Counted from the stretch's first letter, positions 1 through 7,557 are shown. The stretch: 10,922 nucleotides of DNA from Thermodesulfobacteriota bacterium (GCA_030837305.1 JAUPKT010000073.1:1-10922); one strand, 5' to 3'. The notes: generated by a model from the letters alone, not told the origin. Translations and numbers: made by a program.

Positions 1-471
1 AATATTCGGCGATCCTTGGTGATAATCTGTGCCGGTTTCGTCTTGAGTTTGTTCTTGCCGCCTCTTTATGCACTCGAGGAAAAGAATACCCAGAAAACGG
101 CTCTGTCCAACGTCAGTGCAGAACTCGTGGGCATCTGGGAAATCGATCGACCAACGGAACCTGGCAAACCGTACATTCAGGGGTATAAAGGCAGACCTTT
201 CGTTACAAAGGGAGCCAACGCCTTTACGCTGATATTGGAATACCGTCAGGACGGCACTTTCCGGAGAATCAGCAGAATAGGGGATAAAGATAACGTCCAA
301 GAGGGACGGTGGCTTTTGTCAGGCCACGAACTTCGCCACAGGCGACTTGGGGCTCGCTACGATGAGGTCATGTACGTGCGTTTCGACACCCCAGATAAAT
401 ACACATCGCTTGAGGTTTTTGAGGAAACTTCTGACCCGGGCTTATTTGCTCAGTTCAAACGACTGCGTTGA
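1..471 (+). CDS. Secreted lipocalin-like hypothetical protein (5' partial)
   Basis: The frame is open from base 1, so the true start probably lies upstream. The first in-window start codons are TTG at 16 and GTG at 19. Two arginines at the edge (NIRRS) followed by a hydrophobic stretch (LVIICAGFVLSLFLPPLYA) and then LEEKN look like a signal peptide cleaved after an AxA-like site, so the product is probably periplasmic or outer-membrane associated. The mature part is about 130 residues. Its LVGIWEID opening, DGTFRRIS and EGRWLLSGHEL strands resemble the beta-strand rhythm of small lipocalin-like domains (L-x-G-x-W, then DGtf, then GxW). No catalytic motif is visible. It converges on lptG with a 57-bp gap, so it is not co-transcribed with it. 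The function is unknown and the lipocalin label is a fold-level guess. Confidence 0.6.
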   Translation, partial: NIRRSLVIICAGFVLSLFLPPLYALEEKNTQKTALSNVSAELVGIWEIDRPTEPGKPYIQGYKGRPFVTKGANAFTLILEYRQDGTFRRISRIGDKDNVQEGRWLLSGHELRHRRLGARYDEVMYVRFDTPDKYTSLEVFEETSDPGLFAQFKRLR

Positions 472-478
472 ACTACCG

Positions 479-508
479 TTGGGCAACTGCGAACATGTCT
501 CTGCCCAA
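479..508. terminator. Inverted repeat between convergent genes, possible weak bidirectional terminator
   Basis: TTGGGCA (479-485) and TGCCCAA (502-508) form a perfect 7-bp stem with a 16-nt loop, between the stop of the lipocalin-like gene and the stop of lptG. The location suits a shared terminator. However, the loop is long and neither strand has a real T-tract: + continues AATTTCC and - continues CGGTAG. Termination is therefore only a suggestion. Confidence 0.25.
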
Positions 509-528
509 TTTCCGGCGCCAAAAACCGG

Positions 529-1665
529 TCAAGTTCCGGCATGAAGCAACAGTACCACTGAGGCCAAGCCAAAAATAACGTTGGCTCCCCAGGCAGCCAC
601 TATCGGAGGCAAGTAACCCCCGTGCCCCATGGCAATAAAAGTGGTCTGAGCCACCCAGTAGCCGAAGGCTATTATAAGGGACAGCCCCAACCCGATTCCA
701 ACTCCCCCTCCGCGAGGATTTGTCTTTATGGCAAACGAAACACTCAGTGCCGACATGATCAAACAAACGACCGGAAAAGCTATTTTGGAGTGCCAATCGA
801 CCAAATGTTTGTTGGTTGTTTGACCTTCATCCAACAACTTTTCGATGTACGCCCCGAGCTGACCGATATTCATCTCCTTCGTGGAAACCTCAACCCGCTC
901 GAAGTCTTCGGGAGCTTTTCCCAAACTAACCTCCAAAGTCGGTAACGTCTCAACCGCCACTTTGCCCTCAGGTGTTCGCATTGTACGGTGGACCCCATAA
1001 AACATCCAGTGATCGTGCCACCACCTGCCCTTGTCTGCGTAGAGCCTCTCAACAAAATCATAGCCTGGATTCCACCGCATGAGTGTTATTTTATGGAGAG
1101 ATTGATCAGACCTATCGAAATTGCCGACATGTATGATGCTGTCCGAAGAACGTATCCAGATCTGATCTTTCTTGAAATACGTAGTGTCTGCTTTCCCGGC
1201 GATTTCAACATTTTGGATATATTCGCTGTATCGGTTTGACCACGGTATCAACGATTCGTTAGCCATGAACATGAGTATCGACCAACCAAGGCCTATAAGC
1301 ATGATGGGTTTCGCAATGTGGAGAGCATCTATGCCGTTGGCCTGCATCGCAATCAACTCTGAATGACGGGCCATCATCAGCAATGACAACATGCCTGCCA
1401 AGAGAATTCCCATCGGAATTGCATAAAAGAGATAACCCGGCATTTTCACCAAGAAATATTTCAGCATGAGTGACCCGGGAGGGTTGTACTGAAAATAATA
1501 CTTGATCTTGTCTGTTACCTCGATCAGCAGAAATACCAAGACGAATCCCATCACACAAATGGTAAACACCTTGAAGAACTCTACACCGATGTAACGATCA
1601 ATGATTTTCACGTTGTCGACAACCGTTGTGCCGTTATCCAGCCCAGAGGCGGACTCACTCTTCAC
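529..1665 (-). CDS. lptG: LPS export ABC transporter permease LptG (YjgP/YjgQ family)
   Basis: Inner-membrane permease subunit that, with LptF and the ATPase LptB, extracts lipopolysaccharide and passes it to LptC/LptA. The 378-residue length fits the family. The layout is typical: TM segments near residues 31-50, 76-97 and 118-136, a periplasmic beta-rich domain about 140-265, then TM segments near 294-312, 321-346 and 352-374. The cytoplasmic stretch MARHSELIAMQANGI (98-112) matches the conserved coupling-helix region, and WHSKIAFPV (291-299) matches the family K-x-x-FP motif before TM4. The start used is GTG at 1665, because an in-frame TGA lies two codons upstream. A second GTG at 1611 would begin VKIIDRYIG, which resembles usual LptG N-termini, so the first 18 residues may not be translated. 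It lies 15 bp after the epimerase stop, so co-transcription is likely. No lptF is in the window; LptF is a sister protein, but the sequence reads better as LptG. Confidence 0.92.
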   Translation of the reverse strand: MKSESASGLDNGTTVVDNVKIIDRYIGVEFFKVFTICVMGFVLVFLLIEVTDKIKYYFQYNPPGSLMLKYFLVKMPGYLFYAIPMGILLAGMLSLLMMARHSELIAMQANGIDALHIAKPIMLIGLGWSILMFMANESLIPWSNRYSEYIQNVEIAGKADTTYFKKDQIWIRSSDSIIHVGNFDRSDQSLHKITLMRWNPGYDFVERLYADKGRWWHDHWMFYGVHRTMRTPEGKVAVETLPTLEVSLGKAPEDFERVEVSTKEMNIGQLGAYIEKLLDEGQTTNKHLVDWHSKIAFPVVCLIMSALSVSFAIKTNPRGGGVGIGLGLSLIIAFGYWVAQTTFIAMGHGGYLPPIVAAWGANVIFGLASVVLLLHAGT

Positions 1666-1680
1666 GAATCATGACGATTG

Positions 1681-2646
1681 CTAGGAGTGGCACACCCTAC
1701 TCTCTAGTATCCACCTATTTGCCAATAGGTAGCGAACAGTCCGCCGAATACCCTCCCGGATTGAGATCCGAGGACTAAATCCGCAGGCCTCAATTCTAGA
1801 TATATCCAGATGAACAAAAGGGCTGTCTCCCAACCACCCCCGCAGACCCCCAGTAAATCTGAATTCTACATCCTTGAGCCCCATCTCCTCACAAACTACC
1901 CGCGCGAGTGTCCGTACGTCTACATATTCCACATGTCCAAGGTTGATGACGTTCTTCAGGCCCGTAATACCCTCCAAAGCAATGAAGATCCCGCGAATAC
2001 CATCTTCCACGTGCAAGTATGATTTCCTTTGATCACCATCTCCCAGTATCTCAAGGCAGCTTGGATTCGAAAGCAACTTCCCGACAAAATCAAAGACGAC
2101 TCCGTGGGAATATCGCTCTCCGATCCAAGACACGAATCGAAAGATGTGACTGCGCATCTGAAAGTACTCCCCGTACGCCTGGATGAGCCCTTCCGCCGCC
2201 AGTTTGGATGCACCATAGAGGGACGTCTGCAGGGGAGCATATGCTTCTGGGGTCGGAAAGAGGTCAGGTTCACCGTAAACCGTCGCGGAACTCGTAAACA
2301 CAATGTGCCGGGCGCCTGAAGTGCGCATAGCCTCAAGAACCGAGTGTGTTCCCAAGATATTCTGGTTTATGTCAACCTGAGTATTCCCTTTTCCACCTCG
2401 CACGTCGGCATTGGCAGCCAAATGGAATACCAATGACACACCTCGCATCGCTTCTGAGAGTCTCTTCGTGTCGAGAATGTCGCCCTGAATGACCTCGGCG
2501 GATCCTGATGAAATCTTATCTTCGATGTGCTTCAGAAATCCTGTTGACAGATTGTCGTACACGAGAACACGCTCACCTCGACGAACGAGTTCATCCACAA
2601 CGTGACTGCCTATAAAACCCGCACCGCCTGTAACAAGAACCTTCAT
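1681..2646 (-). CDS. NAD-dependent epimerase/dehydratase (extended SDR, UDP-sugar 4-epimerase-like)
   Basis: Cytoplasmic extended short-chain dehydrogenase acting on nucleotide sugars, 321 residues, usual for GalE/WbpP-type enzymes. The N-terminal Rossmann motif TGGAGFIG spans residues 6-13, and acidic D31 in VYDNLSTG favours NAD over NADP. FHLAANADV (74-82) is the adenine/NAD-binding LAA segment. The catalytic set is present: SSATVYG (119-125) and YGASK with Y144 and K148. GDGDQRKSYLHVED (202-215) matches the substrate-side motif of this family. The exact reaction (4-epimerisation, 4,6-dehydration or other) cannot be fixed from sequence alone. It sits between a lipid-linked-sugar glycosyltransferase and lptG, so an envelope glycan precursor is the likely product. 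ATG start; a GGGAG lies about 13 nt upstream, rather far, so coupling to upstream translation is plausible. Confidence 0.92.
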   Translation of the reverse strand: MKVLVTGGAGFIGSHVVDELVRRGERVLVYDNLSTGFLKHIEDKISSGSAEVIQGDILDTKRLSEAMRGVSLVFHLAANADVRGGKGNTQVDINQNILGTHSVLEAMRTSGARHIVFTSSATVYGEPDLFPTPEAYAPLQTSLYGASKLAAEGLIQAYGEYFQMRSHIFRFVSWIGERYSHGVVFDFVGKLLSNPSCLEILGDGDQRKSYLHVEDGIRGIFIALEGITGLKNVINLGHVEYVDVRTLARVVCEEMGLKDVEFRFTGGLRGWLGDSPFVHLDISRIEACGFSPRISIREGIRRTVRYLLANRWILESRVCHS

Positions 2647-2708
2647 GACGCTTCGAATACTCCCGGCAGCAATCTTCGACTTCCCAAGTACTGCGGCAAT
2701 CCGGTCAT
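2643..2708 (-). CDS. Putative 21-residue bridging ORF between glycosyltransferase and epimerase
   Basis: The ATG at 2708-2706 overlaps the glycosyltransferase TGA (ATGA). The reading frame runs 21 codons (begins MTGLPQYLGSRR, ends VFEAS) and its TGA overlaps the epimerase ATG (again ATGA). AAGGGG lies about 8 nt before its start. The peptide has no recognisable motif. The interest lies in the two overlaps, which would let ribosomes pass from one gene to the next without release. It may equally be chance in a 58-bp spacer, so treat it as a candidate only. Confidence 0.2.
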   Translation of the reverse strand: MTGLPQYLGSRRLLPGVFEAS

Positions 2709-3703
2709 GTAACGGTCCCCTTCATTCCATACGTTTTCCCACGCTCACTCTTTTTCGACGTCACGATACTCTCAATAACGTACTGCGGTCGTCGGCGTGT
2801 CTCTTCGTAGGTCCGAACAACATATTCCCCCACGATGCCCAGAGCGGCGATGCCCATCCCACCCAAAATGAATTGGCTCAATATGATCATCAGGAACCAA
2901 TGCTGAGGTAGCCCTGTAGCAAGACGCCAACTGAAGCACGTCAAGGTTCCCAGGAGACCAAGAACAAACATGACTGAACCGAGGACGAAAATCATCCTCA
3001 CAGGAACCCTGGAAAAAGGTATGAGCCCGTCCAGAGCTATGTTAACGGCACCCAAAAGTGAAATGTTTGCTTTGCCATGATGTCGAGGGTCTCTGGCAAA
3101 GGGGATGATCGCTGTTTTGAAGCCCACCGAAGCAGTCAAGCCTCTCAGGAAGCCATGGCGTTCTTCACATTTGCCCAGCTCCGCCACCACCCTCTTGTCC
3201 AACAGACGAAAGTCACCCGTGTTACTCGGGATAGGGTATTCACCACACTTTGCCATAATCCAGTAAAAAAGTCGGGCTGCAAGGAGATAGAGGACGTTTT
3301 CCCCACGCCGGGTGGTCCTCTGGGCAAGAACTACCTTGAAACCTTCTTGCCATTTCTTGACCATTTCTTCAATGAGTTCAGGAGGATCTTGTAAGTCCAC
3401 GTCAATAATGACCGTGACGTCACCTTGGCTCTGCTTAATTCCTGCAAGAACAGATAAAGGTTTCCCTATCCTGCGAGAAAATTTTACAAGTTTAAGAGGG
3501 TATCCCTCGTCCATGAGACCCAACACGATCTCTTCTGTCTTGTCAGGGCTTGGATCCAATGCAAATATGACCTCCCATTCGCATCCCATGGAGGTTAAGA
3601 CGCTTGAAAGACGCTCGACAAACACTCGAACGTTCTTTTCCTCACGGTAAAGAGGAACCACTACACTGACCGAAAACTGTTTTGCTTCAAGATCTTGATC
3701 CAA
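2705..3703 (-). CDS. GT2 glycosyltransferase, DPM1/GtrB/ArnC-like, membrane-anchored
   Basis: Family 2 glycosyltransferase of 332 residues, with the catalytic domain on the cytoplasmic side and two C-terminal TM helices. Such proteins transfer a sugar from a nucleotide donor to undecaprenyl or dolichyl-type phosphate. Motifs: VVVPLYREEKNV (14-25) for nucleotide binding, the metal-binding DVDLQDPPE (D101, D103, D106), NTGDFRLLDK (161-170), and a hydrophobic pair about 237-258 and 270-292 followed by GEYVVRTYEETRRRPQY (292-308), diagnostic for this subfamily. The sugar (glucose, mannose, aminoarabinose or other) cannot be told. TTG start at 3703, supported by GGAAGG about 5 nt upstream. No ATG is available: the frame reaches a TGA about 20 codons upstream with no better start. 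First gene of the minus-strand cluster, followed by an epimerase and lptG. Confidence 0.92.
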   Translation of the reverse strand: MDQDLEAKQFSVSVVVPLYREEKNVRVFVERLSSVLTSMGCEWEVIFALDPSPDKTEEIVLGLMDEGYPLKLVKFSRRIGKPLSVLAGIKQSQGDVTVIIDVDLQDPPELIEEMVKKWQEGFKVVLAQRTTRRGENVLYLLAARLFYWIMAKCGEYPIPSNTGDFRLLDKRVVAELGKCEERHGFLRGLTASVGFKTAIIPFARDPRHHGKANISLLGAVNIALDGLIPFSRVPVRMIFVLGSVMFVLGLLGTLTCFSWRLATGLPQHWFLMIILSQFILGGMGIAALGIVGEYVVRTYEETRRRPQYVIESIVTSKKSERGKTYGMKGTVT

Positions 3704-3742
3704 ATTCGCCTTCCCATCTCCCGATCTCAGTCTGGTCGTGAC

Positions 3743-3769
3743 CGTATATCATTGGGACGCGAGGTTCAA
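3743..3769 (-). promoter_or_regulatory. Tentative promoter for the glycosyltransferase-epimerase-lptG cluster
   Basis: On the minus strand, TTGAAC (3769-3764) is followed after 15 nt by TATACG (3748-3743), about 40 nt before the TTG start. Both boxes match four or more sigma-70 consensus positions, but the 15-nt spacer is short. The position in the divergent intergenic region is right; the motif match alone is weak. Confidence 0.25.
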
Positions 3770-3809
3770 GAAAAATGACTGTTCATTAGGGTCAGACGGG
3801 ACCATGCAC

Positions 3810-3838
3810 TTCCATTTTATAAGGCCTTGTCATATAAT
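3810..3838 (+). promoter_or_regulatory. Probable sigma-70 promoter of tig
   Basis: A perfect TATAAT (3833-3838) lies 17 nt after TTCCAT (3810-3815), a poor -35. Transcription would begin near 3845, giving an untranslated leader of about 95 nt before the tig ATG at 3941. The promoter overlaps the far-upstream in-frame ATG at 3827, which argues against that codon as the translation start. Confidence 0.5.
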
Positions 3839-3857
3839 ACTTTCAGATGGAGAGATG

Positions 3858-3925
3858 GCAGGGATCCCAGGGGTTCCTGCAAGGTCACAATCTGGCTGAC
3901 ATGCTCTTTGTCGAGAGCGTTTTTT
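3858..3925 (+). promoter_or_regulatory. tig leader hairpins, second one terminator-like (possible attenuator)
   Basis: GCAGG (3858-3862) pairs with CCTGC (3876-3880), giving a first hairpin. Then GCTCT (3903-3907) pairs with AGAGC (3914-3918), extendable on both sides by G-U pairs, and is followed immediately by a T run at 3920-3925. This is the shape of an intrinsic terminator, placed only 15 nt before the tig start codon. In addition, CTCTTT (3904-3909) is exactly complementary to AAAGAG (3930-3935) in the tig ribosome-binding site. The same arm could therefore either end transcription or mask translation. The stem is short, so its strength is uncertain. Confidence 0.4.
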
Positions 3926-3940
3926 CATGAAAGAGGCAAA

Positions 3941-5275
3941 ATGGCTACAATTGTCGTTGAAGATGTGAGTTCGGTGAAGAAAAAGGTCACTTTTGAGGTT
4001 CCGGAAGACAACGTACGTTCTGTAATTGACACCGAGTATCGAGACCTGCGGAAAACAGCCCAAATTAAGGGGTTTCGTCGAGGGAAGGCACCGCTGGAAC
4101 TCCTCAAGAGCTACTTCAAGGGAAAAGTCGAGTCAGACGCCCTGAGAAGGATTATCGAACAGACCTTGGAACCAGGACTGGAAGAGAAGAATATCAAACC
4201 CGTGTCCATAGTGAGTATTGATCCTCAAGATCTCGAAAAGGGCAAGCCCTTTACGTTTATCGCGGAAGTCGAGGTTCAGCCGGAAATAACGGTCAGCAAT
4301 TACAAAGGGCTCAAGGTCAAGAAGTTGCCTCTCGACGTCACAGAGGATAAGGTTGAAGAAGCGATAGAGAGAATTAGAAAGTATAACTCAAAGCTCACCC
4401 CCATTCCTGAAGAGCGAGGCGCTCAAACCGGCGATCACCTTACGCTTGACATCGAGACCGAACTTGACGGAGAGCCTGTTCAATCCTTGGATGTGTATGA
4501 TTATCATTTGGAAATGGGACGCGACTTTTATCTGCCAGGTTTCGATGAACACCTCCAGGGCATCAAAGTGGAAGAATTTAAGGAAATCACCATTGATTTT
4601 CCAGAGGACTTTCCAAGAAAGAATATAGCCGGCAAGAAGGTATTGTTCCGGGTCACGTGTAGTGAGGCAAAGGAGAGTGTTCTCCCCGAATTCGATGATG
4701 AATTCGCTCGTGATCTCGGCAAGTTTCAAGATGCCGCCGAGTTACGGGACCATGTCAGAAAAGAATTGCAGGAAACCCTCGAACAAACAGTGAAACGGGA
4801 CGTCGAAAAACAGCTCATAGATCAGCTCCTGGAGAGCCATGATTTCGAAGTCCCCGATTCCCTCGTGGAGCAGGAGACAGATAGAATGCTTCGCACCATG
4901 GCCGAGACCTACCTGTCCCAACGAGTCAACATAGATGAATTGGCAATCAACACTCCGGCACAACGCGAGCTATTGAAACCGACGGCCACCAGGCAGGTCA
5001 AAGCTGCTTTCATTATCAATACAATAGCGACGCAAGAGGGCATAGAGTCGAACGAAGAGGATGTGGAAAAGGAACTCGATCGCATGGCAAAAGGCCTCGG
5101 AGTCACAAAGGATTACATAAAGGATCGCATGGAGGAAGAGTCGCCGGGGAGTTTGCTTCGGAGTCAGATAATCCAAGAAAAAACTTATCGATTCCTCGAA
5201 GAGCATGCTGAAGTTATCGAACCGGACGAAACTACGGAGCAAGAACCCTCCGCAACGGCCGAGGAAGCCACTTGA
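3941..5275 (+). CDS. tig: Trigger factor, ribosome-associated chaperone and prolyl isomerase
   Basis: Cytosolic chaperone that docks at the ribosomal exit tunnel and shields nascent chains; 444 residues, normal for the family. The N-terminal ribosome-binding domain (1-115) carries the signature GFRRGKAP (44-51). The FKBP-type PPIase domain (about 160-245) begins at GDHLTLDIETEL and includes PGFDEHLQGIKVEE. The C-terminal helical chaperone arms (250-420) contain the LPEFDDEFARDLG start typical of the family, and the tail is acidic (EPDETTEQEP). The ATG at 3941 is chosen because MATIVVEDVSS aligns with known trigger factor N-termini and AAAGAGG precedes it by 4 nt. The ATG at 3827 would add 38 unrelated residues and lies in the promoter. 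First gene of the tig-clpP-clpX-lon cluster, a common bacterial arrangement. The leader may be regulated by hairpins. Confidence 0.97.
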   Translation: MATIVVEDVSSVKKKVTFEVPEDNVRSVIDTEYRDLRKTAQIKGFRRGKAPLELLKSYFKGKVESDALRRIIEQTLEPGLEEKNIKPVSIVSIDPQDLEKGKPFTFIAEVEVQPEITVSNYKGLKVKKLPLDVTEDKVEEAIERIRKYNSKLTPIPEERGAQTGDHLTLDIETELDGEPVQSLDVYDYHLEMGRDFYLPGFDEHLQGIKVEEFKEITIDFPEDFPRKNIAGKKVLFRVTCSEAKESVLPEFDDEFARDLGKFQDAAELRDHVRKELQETLEQTVKRDVEKQLIDQLLESHDFEVPDSLVEQETDRMLRTMAETYLSQRVNIDELAINTPAQRELLKPTATRQVKAAFIINTIATQEGIESNEEDVEKELDRMAKGLGVTKDYIKDRMEEESPGSLLRSQIIQEKTYRFLEEHAEVIEPDETTEQEPSATAEEAT

Positions 5276-5460
5276 ACAAAGAACATGTTTGACATCGAAC
5301 AAGTTTCAGGTGATAGACGTGGAGAATTGACATACATCAGGCAACTCAGCGAGAGATGATTCTTTGAATCACACAACGATCGAAGCCGGAGGGTAAGACC
5401 AGCAGAAAGATTTGCAATCCCAAAGGCCGGTCGCATTTATGTTTATAAAAGGTTGATAAA

Positions 5461-6054
5461 ATGCTTGTTCCAATAGTTGTAGAACAGACGAGTAGAGGAG
5501 AACGATCGTACGACATCTATTCACGTCTCCTCAGAGAACGCATCATTTTCCTTGGTACGGCAATAGACGACATGGTTGCCAACCTCGTAATTGCACAGTT
5601 GCTTTTCCTTGAGAGTGAAGAACCGGACAAGGACATAAACTTCTACATCAACTCTCCTGGAGGCATAGTGAGTGCGGGCTTGGCCGTTTATGACACCATG
5701 CAATATATCAAGCCAAGCATTCAGACCATTTGCATTGGTCAGGCAGCCAGCATGGCGGCTCTGCTGCTCGCTGCCGGAACGAAGGGGAAAAGGTTTGCGT
5801 TACCGCACTCCAGAATACTCATTCATCAACCCATGGGTGGATTCCAAGGCCAGGCCACAGACATTGAAATTCACGCAAAGGAAATACTTCGAATGCGTTC
5901 GGAACTCAACAGAATACTCCATGAACATACCGGTCAGCCTCTCGACAGGATTGAGTCCGACACAGACAGAGACTATTTCATGAGCGGAGAAGAGGCTGTT
6001 CAGTACGGCATCATTGACAGCGTCATTTTCCAGAGGGAAGGGTCCGAATCATAG
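5461..6054 (+). CDS. clpP: ATP-dependent Clp protease proteolytic subunit ClpP
   Basis: Serine peptidase that forms the double-heptamer chamber fed by ClpX. The 197-residue protein starts [20 protein letters not shown], exactly where mature E. coli ClpP starts, so there is no propeptide to remove. The catalytic triad falls at the textbook mature positions: S97 in GQAASMAA, H122 in ILIHQPMGG and D171 in DTDRDYF. The oxyanion/handle segment INSPGGIV is at 63-70. The ATG is secure because an in-frame TAA lies only four codons upstream (5446-5448), and AAAAGG provides a Shine-Dalgarno about 8 nt away. It follows tig after 185 bp, a gap that may hold an internal promoter: two TTGACA hexamers occur there but neither has a good -10. 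clpX follows after 95 bp, so both protease parts are likely co-expressed. Confidence 0.99.
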   Translation: MLVPIVVEQTSRGERSYDIYSRLLRERIIFLGTAIDDMVANLVIAQLLFLESEEPDKDINFYINSPGGIVSAGLAVYDTMQYIKPSIQTICIGQAASMAALLLAAGTKGKRFALPHSRILIHQPMGGFQGQATDIEIHAKEILRMRSELNRILHEHTGQPLDRIESDTDRDYFMSGEEAVQYGIIDSVIFQREGSES

Positions 6055-6059
6055 TTGCA

Positions 6060-6076
6060 ATGGGAACTGATCCCAT
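6060..6076 (+). other. Small hairpin in the clpP-clpX spacer
   Basis: ATGGGA (6060-6065) pairs with TCCCAT (6071-6076) around a 5-nt loop, directly after the clpP stop. No T-tract follows, so it does not look like a terminator. It could protect the upstream mRNA 3' end or be incidental. Confidence 0.25.
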
Positions 6077-6149
6077 AACCTGAAGGGAGATCGGACCCAA
6101 ATCTGATGTCTCGATCCTCGGCCTTGGGGGACGAGCACGGGAGGAATTC

Positions 6150-7403
6150 ATGGCGGGCAGAAAGGGCAATTTTTCGTCACTGTACTGTTCATTTTGCGGC
6201 AAGAGTCAGGACGAAGTCAGAAAACTGATTGCAGGACCAACAGTGTACATCTGTGACGAATGTATTGAGCTATGCAATGAGATAATAGCCGAAGAATATG
6301 AAAAAGAAGAAATGGGAAAGGAACGATCGAAAGTTCCAAAGCCCTCTGAACTAAAAAAGGCTCTCGACGACTATGTCATCGGACAAGAGCAAGCCAAGAA
6401 AATTCTGTCGGTAGCGGTTCACAACCATTATAAGCGAATAGATTCCAAGCCGGACCTCGATGGAGTTGAGTTACAAAAAAGCAATATCTTGCTCATTGGC
6501 CCCACCGGGTCTGGTAAAACCCTCTTAGCGCAGACCCTTGCTCGTATATTGCACGTTCCGTTCGCCATCGCCGATGCGACAACCCTTACTGAGGCCGGGT
6601 ATGTCGGTGAGGACGTTGAAAACATCATACTCACACTCCTACAGAACGCCGACTACGATATACAGCGTGCATGCCGCGGGATCGTGTACATTGATGAAAT
6701 AGACAAGATTTCTCGAAAAACCGAAAACCCCAGTATTACCAGAGATGTGTCGGGAGAGGGTGTTCAACAAGCTCTGCTGAAAATTGTTGAAGGAACCATG
6801 GCCAACGTCCCGCCCAAGGGAGGGAGAAAACATCCCCAGCAGGAATTTCTGCAAGTTGATACCACAAATATACTCTTTATATGCGGTGGTGCGTTCGTCG
6901 GATTGGACAGGGTAATACAACAACGGCTGAACCTGAAATCCATGGGTTTCAATGCGGAAATTGGGGGCGCGAAAACCGAGCCGTCAATCAACCTTTTGGA
7001 ACAGACCCAACCGGAAGACCTCATTCATTACGGTCTCATTCCGGAATTTGTGGGACGACTCCCGGTTGCGGCTACTCTCCACGAATTGGATGAGAATGCG
7101 CTGGTAAGAATTCTCCTCGAACCCAAAAATGCCCTGGTGAAACAATTCAAGAAGCTTTTTGGCTTTGAGCACGTAAAGTTGAGATTCACTGACGAGGCCC
7201 TGCGAGCAGTGGCTAGCGCAGCCCTTTCGAGGAAAACCGGAGCTCGTGGGCTTAGGTCCATCTTGGAAAGCGCCATGCTGGAAATTATGTATGAACTGCC
7301 GGAGTACCAAAGTCTGCAAGAAGTGATCGTGAACGAAGATGTAATAAGTGCCAAGGAACGATGCATTCTCGTTTTCGAGAAGGAGGCAGAAACCGCCTCA
7401 TGA
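6150..7403 (+). CDS. clpX: ATP-dependent Clp protease ATP-binding subunit ClpX
   Basis: Hexameric AAA+ unfoldase that recognises degradation tags and threads substrates into ClpP; 417 residues, typical. The N-terminal zinc-binding domain has C13, C16, C35 and C38 (CSFC and CDEC). AAA+ features: Walker A GPTGSGKT (117-124), pore-1 loop GYVGED (150-155), Walker B VYIDEID with D182/E183, RKH loop (226-228), arginine finger region PEFVGR (R303) and sensor 2 GARGLR (R366/R369). The ClpP-docking tripeptide reads MGF (265-267) where E. coli has IGF. Met is conservative, so ClpP binding is expected to remain. The start is firm: GGGAGG lies 5 nt before the ATG. Lon follows after 154 bp containing hairpins. 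Confidence 0.99.
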   Translation: MAGRKGNFSSLYCSFCGKSQDEVRKLIAGPTVYICDECIELCNEIIAEEYEKEEMGKERSKVPKPSELKKALDDYVIGQEQAKKILSVAVHNHYKRIDSKPDLDGVELQKSNILLIGPTGSGKTLLAQTLARILHVPFAIADATTLTEAGYVGEDVENIILTLLQNADYDIQRACRGIVYIDEIDKISRKTENPSITRDVSGEGVQQALLKIVEGTMANVPPKGGRKHPQQEFLQVDTTNILFICGGAFVGLDRVIQQRLNLKSMGFNAEIGGAKTEPSINLLEQTQPEDLIHYGLIPEFVGRLPVAATLHELDENALVRILLEPKNALVKQFKKLFGFEHVKLRFTDEALRAVASAALSRKTGARGLRSILESAMLEIMYELPEYQSLQEVIVNEDVISAKERCILVFEKEAETAS

Positions 7404-7521
7404 AGAGGCTTGCCGGCCCCGCTCTTCGGGGCTATCAGGAACCTGCTGAAGATCTCGCCTGAATGGAAGAAATGAACCGGTAAGAGGCTGCATGCCGCGA
7501 TAAGGACCCAACAGCGGCCTC
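7395..7521 (+). repeat. GAGGC/GCCTC hairpin cluster between clpX and lon
   Basis: The octamer AAGAGGCT occurs at 7403-7410 and again at 7482-7489, with a shorter AAGAGG at 7542-7547. Each GAGGC has a GCCTC partner: 7395-7399 with 7405-7409 (spanning the clpX stop codon), and 7484-7488 with 7517-7521. A stronger GC stem, GCCCCG (7416-7421) with CGGGGC (7427-7432), lies between them, and GCCGC (7494-7498) can pair with GCGGC (7514-7518). None is followed by a T-tract, so these are not classical intrinsic terminators. mRNA stabilisation, processing or weak attenuation between clpX and lon is possible. Confidence 0.35.
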
Positions 7522-7557
7522 TGACCGCTATCCGCACTTGTAAGAGGAAACAAGAAA

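Noticed and set aside
473..796. 107-residue minus-strand frame overlapping the 3' end of lptG
   Set aside because: It lies in another frame of a clearly conserved membrane protein gene and its product shows no sensible domain features.
1655..1672. Five-codon ORF (ATG 1672) just before lptG
   Set aside because: No Shine-Dalgarno precedes it and it merely overlaps the GTG start of lptG in another frame.
3734..3803. GGTC-N2-GACC (3734-3743) and GGTC-N6-GACC (3790-3803) as paired operator sites in the divergent region
   Set aside because: The arms are only four bases and the spacings differ, so chance is the simpler explanation.
3827..3940. In-frame N-terminal extension of trigger factor from ATG 3827
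   Set aside because: The 38 extra residues resemble no trigger factor N-terminus, the codon overlaps the likely -10 box, and a normal SD and ATG are present at 3941.
4388..4729. 113-residue antisense reading frame within tig
   Set aside because: It is fully covered by the conserved trigger factor coding sequence, with no ribosome site or family resemblance of its own; a shadow frame.
5289..5332. Two TTGACA hexamers (5289-5294 and 5327-5332) as clpP promoters
   Set aside because: At 16-18 nt downstream only GATAGA or unrelated sequence is found, so no convincing -10 exists. An internal promoter is possible but not supported.
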